Positions 25,288-33,523 of a stretch of DNA of 64,000 bases are shown here, one piece after another. The notes beneath the pieces were generated by a model. That model was not told the DNA's origin and ran no database searches. It saw only the letters and a list, made by a program, of their open reading frames with translations. Position 1 is the first letter of the stretch. Each line of letters begins with the position of its first letter. Source of the DNA: JANMDN01 sp031376285 (GTDB lineage Bacteria; Actinomycetota; Thermoleophilia; Miltoncostaeales; Miltoncostaeaceae); contig JANMDN010000052.1 in assembly GCA_031376285.1 (NCBI GenBank), positions 1-64,000 on the forward strand, read 5' to 3'. A program made the translations under genes and the position numbers.

Positions 25288-26111
25288 CCGAGGGCCGCCC
25301 CGACCTGCGACGCCAGGTTCAGGACGAGGACGCCCAGTACGAGCATCATCGCCGCGGGAACCATCGTCAGCGCGACGACGAGCTGAATCTTGGGCGCGGC
25401 CGTCGCTGCCCGCATCCGTACCTCCTCGCGCTGGGCGATCCGAATCGAGCGCGCTTGATCAGCCAGTACGTGGCTCAGCGGCGCCCCAAGCTCCTCGCCG
25501 TCGCGGACCGCTCCGACCGCGCGCCGAAGCTCGGGGAGCCCCACTCGCGCCGAGAGGTCCGCCAGCGCCTGCCGTCGTGAGACACCCAGCCAAAGCTCGG
25601 CGTCAGCCCGCGCCAGTTCCAACGCAATGGGCCCGACCGAGGACTGCGACGCGAGCCTGAGCGCGGCCCCGGTGCCAACGCCGGCGGCGATGGCGACCGA
25701 GACCATGTCGAGGACATCAGGCAGTTCGCGCAGGATCTCGTATCGCCGTTGGCGAGCCGTCGATGCGATCCACGCGTCGAAAGCCACGAGCACCAGCGCG
25801 CCGATCACTGCCGCGGCGACGATCGAAGTGATGCCGCGACCCGCCGTCGTGATCCCGGCGATGAGGGCAGCGCCGAGCGCCCCGGCGACCCGTGCCCGCT
25901 CCACCTCGGGTGAGACCGCAGCACCGCCGGTCATTCTTGGCACCCACCTGAGCGCACGGGTCACACCGCCCGGCACCGGCACGACCCGCAGAACACGCAC
26001 CACGGCTGGGACGCGAGGCCCCGCTGGTATGGGCGATCGCTCACGAGCCCGCCACCCGAGCATGAGGGCCGTCAGGGCGAGAAGCCACATCGCGCTTGCC
26101 AGCAGGATCAC
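25284..26111 (-). CDS. tadC: Tad secretion inner-membrane protein, TadC type
   Basis: 275 residues with a type II secretion F domain (about 105-235) and membrane helices at the N-terminus, near 90-115 and at the C-terminus (MVPAAMMLVLGVLVLNL). Motif GEELGAPLSHVLADQARS near 205 is typical of T2SF-domain proteins. In Tad systems TadB and TadC form the platform turned by the CpaF ATPase. Starts overlapping the stop of the TadB-like gene. Confidence 0.83.
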   Translation of the reverse strand: MILLASAMWLLALTALMLGWRARERSPIPAGPRVPAVVRVLRVVPVPGGVTRALRWVPRMTGGAAVSPEVERARVAGALGAALIAGITTAGRGITSIVAAAVIGALVLVAFDAWIASTARQRRYEILRELPDVLDMVSVAIAAGVGTGAALRLASQSSVGPIALELARADAELWLGVSRRQALADLSARVGLPELRRAVGAVRDGEELGAPLSHVLADQARSIRIAQREEVRMRAATAAPKIQLVVALTMVPAAMMLVLGVLVLNLASQVGAALG

Positions 26112-26920
26112 CAGATACCTCGAAGCAGCCGCCGCACGAGCAGCACCCCTGCAAGCTGGAGAAGCGCCGCCGCGACCACGACAGCGAGCCCGGCCGGCGT
26201 ACCGAGCGTTCGAGCAAGCGACCCAGGACTCGCAAGCTCCACGAGGATGCCGCCCGCGATGGGGAGTCCCCCAACCAGCCAGGCCGTCATCCGGGCCTGA
26301 GCCGTGGCTGTTCGAAGCTCGGCCCCAAGACGGTCGCGCTCATCGAGGCGCGTCGCAAGGCCCGCGAGCGTGCGTGGAAGGTCGCCGCCGGTGCGCTGCT
26401 GCAGCATGATCGTTGTCGCGAAAAGGCGCACGTCCGTGCTGCCGATCCGCGCGGCGAAGTCCTCCAGAGCCGTCCCGAGAGGCAGACCGAAATCGAGATC
26501 GGATACGAGCATCCGCACCTCGGCCGCGAGCGGCTCCGCGATGTCGTCGGCTGCCCGCCGCATCGCTTGGGGAATCGATCGACCCGCGCTGACCGCGGCC
26601 CCGAGGCTCGCCGCGAACTCCGGCAACTGCCCGGCAAGCGCCCGCGTTGCTCGCTCGGTCTGCGCCCTGTTCCGGACCGCGAGCGAAACCCACGCCGCGA
26701 GGCCGGCGAGCACGGTGAGTACGACGGATCCGCGCGCAAGGTAAGTGGCGACACAGATCGCGCCAGCCGGAGCGGCGTCGGTCGCGGCGGACCTCGTGAG
26801 TACCGCGACCGCGTTCCGAGGAAGTGGTGATTCGAGACGGGTCGGCCCGCGGCGACGAAACGCGACGACAAGCACGAGACCGCTCACCGCCATGAGGACC
26901 ACGGCGACGATCGTTCTCAC
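26108..26920 (-). CDS. tadB: Tad secretion inner-membrane protein, TadB type
   Basis: 270 residues: helices near 5-22 and 62-85, the T2SF domain around 120-220 with LGTALEDFAARIGSTDVRLF, and C-terminal helices. Partner of the following TadC-like protein. Both neighbours overlap it by 4 bp, so the locus is translated as one coupled block. Confidence 0.83.
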   Translation of the reverse strand: MRTIVAVVLMAVSGLVLVVAFRRRGPTRLESPLPRNAVAVLTRSAATDAAPAGAICVATYLARGSVVLTVLAGLAAWVSLAVRNRAQTERATRALAGQLPEFAASLGAAVSAGRSIPQAMRRAADDIAEPLAAEVRMLVSDLDFGLPLGTALEDFAARIGSTDVRLFATTIMLQQRTGGDLPRTLAGLATRLDERDRLGAELRTATAQARMTAWLVGGLPIAGGILVELASPGSLARTLGTPAGLAVVVAAALLQLAGVLLVRRLLRGIW

Positions 26921-28128
26921 GGTGACTCCCCGCGATCTGCCCGCTCAGATGGCCACCGTTCAAGATCGGGCGCGCAATGCCAGGTGCCATGATCAGCGCT
27001 CGACTCGAGCCAGCGAACGAGCGGGCGGGTACGCGGGCCGCCGTCCCAGGGCTCGACCGCCGCGACCTCTACGATCCTGCGCTGCCCGGTTGCATCGCGT
27101 GCCTGATGGACGACGAGATCGATGGCCGACCCGACCTGATCGGCGATCGCCCGGTATGGAAGATCGACGTCGCCCATCAGGGCGAGCATCACGAGTCGAC
27201 GCATTCCGTCGGCAGCTGAGGAGGCATGGAGGGTCGAAAGCGATCCGTCGTGGCCGGTCGTCATGGCCTGCAGGAGGTCCAGCGCTTCGCCGCCGCGCAC
27301 CTCTCCGACGATGATGCGATCAGGACGCATCCGCAGCGCGTTGCGGACGAGGGCGCGAATGGTGACCGCACCGCGCCCTTCGATGCTCGCTGGTCGTGCT
27401 TCCAGTCGAACGACGTGTGGGTGGTCGAGGCGAAGCTCAGCGGCATCCTCGATCGTCACGACGCGCTCGTGCTCATCGAGAAGTGATGCGATCGCGGCGA
27501 GCGTGGTCGTCTTTCCACTCCCCGTGCCGCCCGTGATGACGATGCTCCGCCGCTTGGCAACCGCGCTCCGAAGAAGGGCCGCGACCGGCTCGTCGAGCGT
27601 GCCGAGCTCGATCAGTCGATCAAGGGTGAGCGGCGCAGCCGAGAAGCGCCGAATCGTCACCGCCGGACCGTCGACGGCAAGCGGGCCGATGACGACGTTG
27701 ACGCGCGAGCCGTCGTGGAGCCTCGCATCGACCATCGGGCTGGCCTCGTCGACGCGGCGGTCAACCGCCCCGAGGATGCGGTCGATCACGTTCGTGAGGT
27801 GCGCGGTTCCCGCAAAGCGGATGTCGGTCGGCTCGAGTCGACCGGCGCGCTCGACAAAGACCCGGTCCGGCCCGTTGATCATCACCTCGGTGACGCTTGG
27901 GTCGCGAAGGAGCGGCGCGATCGGGCCGAGCCCGAGCGCCTCGTCGTTGACCGCGTCGAGCAGCGCGTCCCGCTGAGCTGGTGAGAGCATCCGCCGCTCC
28001 TCTTCGAGCAGCTCCTCGACGGCCAGGCGAAGGGCGCTCGGATCGGGATGTCCGGATGGAATCCGCTGCTCGCGGACAACCCGAGCGCGCAGGTGCGAGA
28101 CGAGTTCTGGATCTGGAATAGCCATCAC
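26917..28128 (-). CDS. cpaF: Tad pilus assembly ATPase CpaF/TadA
   Basis: 403-residue secretion ATPase. N-terminal helical domain, then DPSVTEVMINGPDRV near 85, Walker A GGTGSGKTTT near 200, Asp box TIEDAAEL near 225, Walker B IIVGEVRGGEALD near 265 and His box STLHASSA near 290. Drives assembly of Flp pili through the TadB/TadC platform. Next to the SAF-domain gene, which it overlaps by 4 bp. Confidence 0.95.
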   Translation of the reverse strand: MMAIPDPELVSHLRARVVREQRIPSGHPDPSALRLAVEELLEEERRMLSPAQRDALLDAVNDEALGLGPIAPLLRDPSVTEVMINGPDRVFVERAGRLEPTDIRFAGTAHLTNVIDRILGAVDRRVDEASPMVDARLHDGSRVNVVIGPLAVDGPAVTIRRFSAAPLTLDRLIELGTLDEPVAALLRSAVAKRRSIVITGGTGSGKTTTLAAIASLLDEHERVVTIEDAAELRLDHPHVVRLEARPASIEGRGAVTIRALVRNALRMRPDRIIVGEVRGGEALDLLQAMTTGHDGSLSTLHASSAADGMRRLVMLALMGDVDLPYRAIADQVGSAIDLVVHQARDATGQRRIVEVAAVEPWDGGPRTRPLVRWLESSADHGTWHCAPDLERWPSERADRGESP

Positions 28129-28751
28129 GGCGTTCCCGGCTCGGGTCGGCGAAGTAGCCGAACCTCACGCGCGAAGTTGAGCGCGCTGGCCACCCGAAGG
28201 GCCGCGCGGGCGTTGGTCCGCAGGACAGCCCCGTCGTCCTCGCCGTCGGCCCCCATCACGACCGCAAGCACTTCGGCGCCGCTGACGACAACCTCAGCCC
28301 GACCGGTGAGCCCCTCGCCTGTTGTTGCGACGACGTCGACGACATCTCCCGCGATGAGTGTGGCCGCGCTCGCGCCAGCGGCTCGCAGTGGGACGGTGAT
28401 TGCGCGCTCGCCCGGGCGAAGGGGCGAAGGCGCCGGGCTCTCGATGCCTCCGATCGCCGCGGATGTGAGCGGCTCACCGGCGCCGATCGGACCGACCGTG
28501 CGCCGGCCGACCGCCTCTTCGGCTGAGACGAACCCCGTCAGGGGAGTGTCCTTTGGAATCCTCACCGTCGAGAAGCGTTCCGCGACGACGCGACCGTCGA
28601 TCACGAGTCCTGCCGGCAGCGGTCCGCGCGCGATGAGCGCGCTCTGGCCCGTAGATCCTGGCCCAGCGGCCAGGGTGACACCGACGGCAAGCACCGCCAG
28701 CCCGCCGGCCACCGCGAACAGGCGGCGAGACCGTTTCGGTGGCTTAGTCAT
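28125..28751 (-). CDS. cpaB: SAF-domain pilus assembly protein, CpaB/RcpC type
   Basis: 208 residues from an ATG at 28751 that lies inside the last codons of the response-regulator gene. One membrane helix (about 12-30), then a SAF domain (about 45-105, ARGPLPAGLVIDGRVV) and an RcpC-like beta domain with GDVVDVVATT. Expected to be periplasmic/extracytoplasmic and to guide the pilus; family members are often short like this in actinobacteria. Confidence 0.82.
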   Translation of the reverse strand: MTKPPKRSRRLFAVAGGLAVLAVGVTLAAGPGSTGQSALIARGPLPAGLVIDGRVVAERFSTVRIPKDTPLTGFVSAEEAVGRRTVGPIGAGEPLTSAAIGGIESPAPSPLRPGERAITVPLRAAGASAATLIAGDVVDVVATTGEGLTGRAEVVVSGAEVLAVVMGADGEDDGAVLRTNARAALRVASALNFAREVRLLRRPEPGTP

Positions 28752-29499
28752 CGAGCGAGAGCAGTCGGTAGCCGATGCCCCAGACGTTCGTGACCAGCCG
28801 AAGGCCCGGGTCAATCTCGGCAAGTTTGCGGCGCAGACGGCTCGCGTGAGTGTCGACCGTGCGGGTCCGCACCGCGGATCGGTACCCCCAAACGTGGCGT
28901 AGGAGCTCGTCTTTGGTGATGACCCGGCGAGGATCGCGAGCGAGCGCGACGAGCAGCCCGAACTCCTTGGCCGAGAGCGCGAGGGGTTGCCCGTTTAGTC
29001 GAGCACGCATGGCCAGCCGGTCGACCTCGAGCGGCCCGGCGCGCAGAAGTGACGAGCGACTCGTGCCCCGGGAGCGCGCCAGGAGCGCCGACAGCCGAGT
29101 AACAAGCTCGGGGTAGTGAAACGGCACCCGCATGGCATCGTCCGCGCCGCGCTCGATCGCCCGAATGGGCATCTGGTCGTCCTCTCCTCTGCAAAGCGCC
29201 ATGACGGGAAGGTGCGCGTCCCAGGCCGCGTCCCGACCCGATTCACGGATCGCTTGGATCAGGTCGAGGCCCGTCATGCCGCTCAGCGCCATGTCGATCA
29301 CGGCAAGCTCAGGCGGGCGCTCGAGCATCTCCCGCTGGGCCTCCTCCGCGGTTGGCACGCGCGACACGACGAAGCGGTCGAACTCAAGGCTCTCGGCGAG
29401 GAGATCCGTCGCTATGGGTACGTCTTGGACGAGCATGATCGAAGGGCTGTTGTGGCTCTGGAGTGTTCGCTCCGGGGGAGGTGCGGCGAGGGTGGACAC
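28744..29499 (-). CDS. OmpR-type response regulator with degenerate receiver
   Basis: 251 residues. Receiver domain (about 20-140): the phosphoacceptor Asp is present in AVIDMALSG, but the N-terminal acidic pair is reduced (MLVQDVP instead of VVDDxP) and the usual KPF is RVPF, so the conserved lysine is missing. The C-terminal winged helix (150-248) is a good PhoB-type domain with KEFGLLVAL, DELLRHVWG and RTVDTHASRLRRKL. GTG start preceded by AAGGAGG at proper spacing, one of the few strong Shine-Dalgarno sites here. It heads the Tad operon; no histidine kinase is adjacent. Confidence 0.88.
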   Translation of the reverse strand: MSTLAAPPPERTLQSHNSPSIMLVQDVPIATDLLAESLEFDRFVVSRVPTAEEAQREMLERPPELAVIDMALSGMTGLDLIQAIRESGRDAAWDAHLPVMALCRGEDDQMPIRAIERGADDAMRVPFHYPELVTRLSALLARSRGTSRSSLLRAGPLEVDRLAMRARLNGQPLALSAKEFGLLVALARDPRRVITKDELLRHVWGYRSAVRTRTVDTHASRLRRKLAEIDPGLRLVTNVWGIGYRLLSLDD

Positions 29500-29825
29500 G
29501 GTGGCCTCCTTGCAGGTCGTTTCGTGACGGGCCGTGATGGCACACGTACACGTCGTGAGGGCGCCAGATTCACCCCCCTGCCGCGCAAGCGGACTTCGCT
29601 ACGAGCGAGATTCACCGATCCTGGGGCACCCTTGGAGCGCGACGGCGACCCGTCGACGCTCCGTCGGGGAATCGAAGGTGCCGAACCAACAACCGCGCGA
29701 AACGGGCGGGCCGGCGAGAACGCTGACCGTCATACGATCGGCGACGTACAGGACGTCCCCGTACTCGGCTGATACCCGACAGACGAATCGACGCTCGAGG
29801 GAGCCTGGGTAACATCGAGCGATAG

Positions 29826-30083
29826 CGTCCGACGCTGATCGTTGAGATCGAAGAGCGCCACCATGCAGGCCGCTCGGAGCTGATCATCGAGCGCATCCGG
29901 TCACGGGGCTACCACTGCTGCTACCTGTCCGAGGGTCGGATCGAGCGCTTCGAGCCTGGGCAGGTCGCTCGACTGCAGCCGGTCCACTCGACCCCCACAC
30001 GTCTTGAGAAGTCCGCCGGCTATCTCAACAACTTCATCTTCGTTCCAAACGAGCGCGACGCACTGCTCGACGCCATGCAATGA
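29826..30083 (+). pseudogene. FkbM-family methyltransferase, C-terminal remnant
   Basis: An open stretch without a start codon encodes RPTLIVEIEERHHAGRSELI, then RIRSRGYHCCYL and a tail GYLNNFIFVPNERDALL, the C-terminal pattern of FkbM SAM-dependent methyltransferases. In-frame stop just upstream (29823-29825). Between about 29640 and 29820 fragments such as TGGPARTLTVIRSAT in another frame look like the preceding part, broken by stops. The 614-bp gap 29500-30113 holds only this remnant. It suggests a lost glycan- or polysaccharide-modifying gene beside the pilus locus. Confidence 0.6.
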
Positions 30084-30113
30084 CACCTCGAGGAGTGGCA
30101 GCGCCAGCGCGCG

Positions 30114-30491
30114 CTATGACCCGGTGCCTTCGATCCGAATCAAGTCGCCAACGGCGACGTCCGTGAGGGCACCGACGCGCATCTCGATGACCGACCGGGC
30201 CCGACGCGCGCCCGCGAACCTGCCCGGGCGGAGCCCTCGAACGAGGCGCACGATCACGCCATTTTCGTCGAGGAACGCCACATCGAGCCCGACTCGCATT
30301 CCAATGGTGTGGACCGAGCGGCAGCGCGCGATGTGGAGCGCCTCGTCGGGCGCGAGATCCGGTGTCCCGAGGAGCCCAACGATCCGCGCGACGGCGCCCG
30401 TCGCGTCGTAGCAACGACCAAGGCGCCGACCCGCCCCGTCGACGAGGGTGCGCGGACGGGCGTTCAAGCGATCCACTCGGAGCCGGCCCAT
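30114..30491 (-). CDS. DUF192 family protein
   Basis: 125 residues from an ATG at 30491 (a GTG one codon earlier is equally possible). The DUF192 landmarks are CRSVHTIGMRVGLDVAFLDENG near residue 55 (HTxGMR, then DVxFLD) and the LRPGRFAGARRARSVIEM segment near 88. Function in the family is not established. Divergent from the unknown gene at 30567 over a 75-bp gap. Confidence 0.82.
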   Translation of the reverse strand: MGRLRVDRLNARPRTLVDGAGRRLGRCYDATGAVARIVGLLGTPDLAPDEALHIARCRSVHTIGMRVGLDVAFLDENGVIVRLVRGLRPGRFAGARRARSVIEMRVGALTDVAVGDLIRIEGTGS

Positions 30492-30566
30492 CACGCCATG
30501 GTGACATGCCCGCCGCGGCGGGGCCGCCGCGGGCGAAAGGAGGGGCGCTGGTACACTGGGCGAGGC

Positions 30567-31034
30567 ATGACTCCGCCCCCTGAAAGCCTCGTGCAGTACC
30601 GATCCGGCACCGATGTGACGCTGACCTTCGGCCGGTTCCGCTTCCAGTTCGCGATGGGCGACTTCGCCCGTCGCGCGGACGCAGCGGCGGTCGCGCTCGG
30701 CTTCGTCGACGGCTCTGCACGCGACGGCGATGAGCTTGCCGACCTCGCCACCCTCGCCTCGCACGGTGTCATCGCGACGCCTCGCAGCCCCCTCGGCGCG
30801 CACCTCGCCGGGCACCAAGAATCGCTCGTCGACCGCGATGGCGACGTCGTCCACTGGCTGCGTCGGCTGATCTTCCGCGGGGCCTGGCTCGATCAGCAGA
30901 TCAACGAGGGCCGCATCGACCCGGTCTTCGACGCGGGATTCCAGTACTGCTCGGCCACCTCGGGCGAGCCGGTCGCGGCACCAGTGCGCCTACCCGACTG
31001 GTCGGCGCTGCGGTTCGGAACGCAACCCGCGTAG
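30567..31034 (+). CDS. Hypothetical protein, no family recognised
   Basis: 155 residues, soluble, starting MTPPPESLVQYRSGTDVTLTF. No signal peptide, helix or catalytic motif is evident; the middle is Ala/Asp rich and the C-terminal third has Trp and aromatic residues (WLRRLIFRGAWLDQQ). TACACT lies nine bases before the ATG. Codon use is like its neighbours and it ends 3 bp from the convergent aroH stop, which supports it as a real gene. Confidence 0.65.
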   Translation: MTPPPESLVQYRSGTDVTLTFGRFRFQFAMGDFARRADAAAVALGFVDGSARDGDELADLATLASHGVIATPRSPLGAHLAGHQESLVDRDGDVVHWLRRLIFRGAWLDQQINEGRIDPVFDAGFQYCSATSGEPVAAPVRLPDWSALRFGTQPA

Positions 31035-31037
31035 GGA

Positions 31038-31406
31038 CTACTCCGGCAGGTCGAGCCTCAGCTGGCGGGCCCCGCGGAGGTAGACGTGGCGGATGGCGCG
31101 ATGGATCGGCGCGTTGCAGTGGACGAGCACGCGGATGCAGCGCACCATCGCGCCCTCGACCGCGATCTCCTGGGCACACATGAGCGGAACGTGGGAGAGC
31201 CCGATCTCGCGTGCCGCGACCGCGGGAAACTCACTCACGAGGTCCGGCGTCGCCGTGAAGAGGATCGAAATGAGGTCGTCGGCCTCGAGGGCGTTTCGGA
31301 GCAGCACCTCCCGAAGCAGCTCCGTCGTCGCGGCACGTACTTCCTCGGCGTTGTCGGCATCGACGGTAACCGCACCACGGATCGCCCGCACGACCGAACC
31401 GCTCAT
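31038..31406 (-). CDS. aroH: Monofunctional chorismate mutase, AroH class
   Basis: 122 residues from the ATG at 31406, which overlaps the rluB stop. Converts chorismate to prephenate for Phe/Tyr synthesis. AroH-fold signatures: VRAIRGAVTVDADNAEEV at the N-terminus, FTATPDLVSEFPAVAARE near 50 and the RCIRVLVH strand near 95. Length matches the Bacillus-type trimeric enzyme. Confidence 0.93.
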   Translation of the reverse strand: MSGSVVRAIRGAVTVDADNAEEVRAATTELLREVLLRNALEADDLISILFTATPDLVSEFPAVAAREIGLSHVPLMCAQEIAVEGAMVRCIRVLVHCNAPIHRAIRHVYLRGARQLRLDLPE

Positions 31407-32137
31407 CGCTCCAAGCCCACGAGCGACGCGAGCTTGCGGAGCTCGACGGCGGAGAGGGCCCGCCACTGCCCCCGCGACAGGCCGCGAAGGGCGAGATTCC
31501 CGTACGCCGGCCGGTGAAGCCTGACCACGCGGTGCCCGACCGCCTCGCACATCCGCCGGACCTGGCGGTTCTTTCCCTCGTGCAGCTCGAAGCGCAGCCA
31601 GGTCGCCTTCGGATGCAGCTTGTCCATCACCTCACAGCCGCATTCGGACGTGACCGACCCATCATCGAGTGTGACGCCCTTGCGGAGCACCCGGATCGTG
31701 TCGGCTGACACGCGCTGGTCGACGAGGGCCTCATAGACCTTGATCACACCCGAGCTCGGATGCATCAACCGGTGCGCGAGGTCGCCGTCGTTTGTCAGAA
31801 GGAGCGCCCCTGTCGTCTCGACGTCCAGGCGGCCGACTGGATACAGACGGACGTCCTGCGGGAGCCCATCGAGGACCGTTGGCCGGCCTTGGGGATCGCT
31901 TGCCGTGCTGATGACACCGGCAGGCTTGTTCAGGAGGTAGATCCGGGTCGACTGGGCGCGCACGACAACGCCATCGACTTGGATCCGGTCCCGCGGCGTC
32001 ACGATCTGACCGATCGTCGCGGGCTCGTCGTTCACAAGCACGCGCCCTTCGCTGACGAGGAGCTCGGCACCCCGTCGGCTCGCCACCCCGGCCATCGCCA
32101 AGGCGCGGTGAATGCGAACGCCCTCCGCGTCAGCCAA
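31403..32137 (-). CDS. rluB: 23S rRNA pseudouridine synthase, RluB family
   Basis: 244 residues: S4 RNA-binding domain (about 7-65) and pseudouridylate synthase domain with the catalytic Asp in GRLDVETTGALLLTNDG near residue 102. Part of the scpA-scpB-rluB-aroH run that is common in Gram-positive bacteria. Start overlaps scpB by 8 bp. RluE/RsuA-type specificity cannot be excluded by reading alone. Confidence 0.92.
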   Translation of the reverse strand: MADAEGVRIHRALAMAGVASRRGAELLVSEGRVLVNDEPATIGQIVTPRDRIQVDGVVVRAQSTRIYLLNKPAGVISTASDPQGRPTVLDGLPQDVRLYPVGRLDVETTGALLLTNDGDLAHRLMHPSSGVIKVYEALVDQRVSADTIRVLRKGVTLDDGSVTSECGCEVMDKLHPKATWLRFELHEGKNRQVRRMCEAVGHRVVRLHRPAYGNLALRGLSRGQWRALSAVELRKLASLVGLER

Positions 32138-32711
32138 CGTCGGTGTCCTCGTCCATATGACCGGCTTGTGAGAGACGCGCCTTCAGCGCATCGGCCTCGG
32201 GGCCTGTCAGCTCAAAGCGCTCGATCGGCGGCAGATCCGACGATCCCTTCAGGCCGAAACGTTCCTGGAATGTGCGAGTGGTGCGGTAGCGCATCGCGCC
32301 TCCCCCCTCCGGGCGGCCGTCCTCCTGAAGAAATCCTCGCTCGACGAGCATCGAGACGGTGCCATCGACCTGGACGCCACGGAGCCGACTGATCTCCGGC
32401 CGGCTGACCGGTTCGAGATAGGCCACCACCGCAAGCGTTTCGAGTGCCGCTGGCGAGAGGCGGTCGTCCGGGGGACGCTCACGAAGGCGATCGCAAACAC
32501 CGGCCAGGTCGGCGCGCGTGCGAAGCGCCCAACCACCCGCGATCTCGGCGACTTCGAGCGCACTCACCGCGCTGTGACGTTCGTCGAGCTCAGTAAGCGC
32601 CCCGCTGATCTCCGTGGCGTCGGCGTCGGTCATCTCAGCCAAGGCTCGCAGCGACAGGGGTTCCGGGCTCAGGAAGAGGAGGGCTTCGATCTGGCGGCCG
32701 AGCTCACTCAC
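32130..32711 (-). CDS. scpB: Segregation and condensation protein B
   Basis: 193-residue winged-helix subunit of the SMC-ScpAB condensin. Signature LEALLFLSPEPLSL near the N-terminus, SPAALETLAVVAYLEPVSRPEI near 85 and the RGVQVDG segment near 110. Acidic C-terminal tail. GTG/ATG start region overlaps the scpA stop by 4 bp. Confidence 0.94.
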   Translation of the reverse strand: MSELGRQIEALLFLSPEPLSLRALAEMTDADATEISGALTELDERHSAVSALEVAEIAGGWALRTRADLAGVCDRLRERPPDDRLSPAALETLAVVAYLEPVSRPEISRLRGVQVDGTVSMLVERGFLQEDGRPEGGGAMRYRTTRTFQERFGLKGSSDLPPIERFELTGPEADALKARLSQAGHMDEDTDVG

Positions 32712-33436
32712 GCGCTTGCGCCTCGCGTTGGGGTGATATCGATGTCGCCAAAGGCCTGCTCCTGATGGAGGGTCGCCTCTCCACGCCGCGCGAGTTCGAG
32801 GGCCGCGATGAGGGTCATCGCCTCCTCGAGCACACCCTTCCCCGCGACGATCGCCTCGAAGCTGACCGAACGCCCCCGCGTCAACGCATTTCGCAGCCGA
32901 TTGAGGAGGGCTGGCATGTTGACCTCTCGGCTCGTGAGGTGCGAGAGCGACGGCTCCGGTGGTGCCATCAGAAGAAGGTTGAGGGCGCCGGCAAGACGCG
33001 CGGGATCCTCGGTTGGGGCCGGCGCAGGCGTTGCGAGCCCAAGCGGCGCCCGCCGGTAGCGCGTCCCCTCGTTCGCGCTGAAGCGCTCGAGGAGCCAGGT
33101 CGCCGCGCGTTGAAATGGCGCGTAGGCGACAAGGCGCGCAACCAAGCGCTCTCGAGCCTCGAGCGCGTCGGCGTCAGGCTCCTCATCGACCTGCTCACCG
33201 ACGAGGCGGCGCGCCTTGAGTTCAGCGAGCGCCGCGAGAAGCACAACCAGCTCGCTGGCCGTCGAGAGATCCCAGCGTTCGATCGGGGTCGGACCGAGCG
33301 CATCCTCGACCAGATCCGCGAGCGGAAGTTCGAAGAGGTCGATCTCCTCGCGCAGCAGGAGAGTCAGCAGTAGGTCGAAGGGCCCCTGAAAGAGATCGAG
33401 ATCGACCGGGAGCTGAAGCGGTTGGGCAAGCGCCAT
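32708..33436 (-). CDS. scpA: Segregation and condensation protein A
   Basis: 242-residue kleisin. N-terminal SMC-neck-binding region FQGPFDLLLTLLLREEIDLF (residues 16-35) and C-terminal winged helix (about 170-230, SFEAIVAGKGVLEEAMTLIA). Bridges SMC heads with ScpB. First gene of the scpA-scpB-rluB-aroH operon; the ABC transporter genes upstream are on the same strand, 78 bp away. Confidence 0.94.
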   Translation of the reverse strand: MALAQPLQLPVDLDLFQGPFDLLLTLLLREEIDLFELPLADLVEDALGPTPIERWDLSTASELVVLLAALAELKARRLVGEQVDEEPDADALEARERLVARLVAYAPFQRAATWLLERFSANEGTRYRRAPLGLATPAPAPTEDPARLAGALNLLLMAPPEPSLSHLTSREVNMPALLNRLRNALTRGRSVSFEAIVAGKGVLEEAMTLIAALELARRGEATLHQEQAFGDIDITPTRGASA

Positions 33437-33492
33437 CTACTTCGCCAGCATACCGCCACCCGCGGCCGCTCCCTCGGTCTCGCTCAGAGGAT

Positions 33493-33523
33493 CCGCGGTA
33501 GCCCGCACGATCCCTTACCGCGG
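33493..33523 (-). terminator. Hairpin at the end of the ABC permease gene
   Basis: Perfect 8-bp arms CCGCGGTA and TACCGCGG with a 15-nt loop, overlapping the permease stop. No U-tract follows, so terminator function is uncertain. Just beyond it (33475-33488) is the 14-mer CTCGGTCTCGCTCA that also occurs in copies A and B of the CTAG element. Confidence 0.35.
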
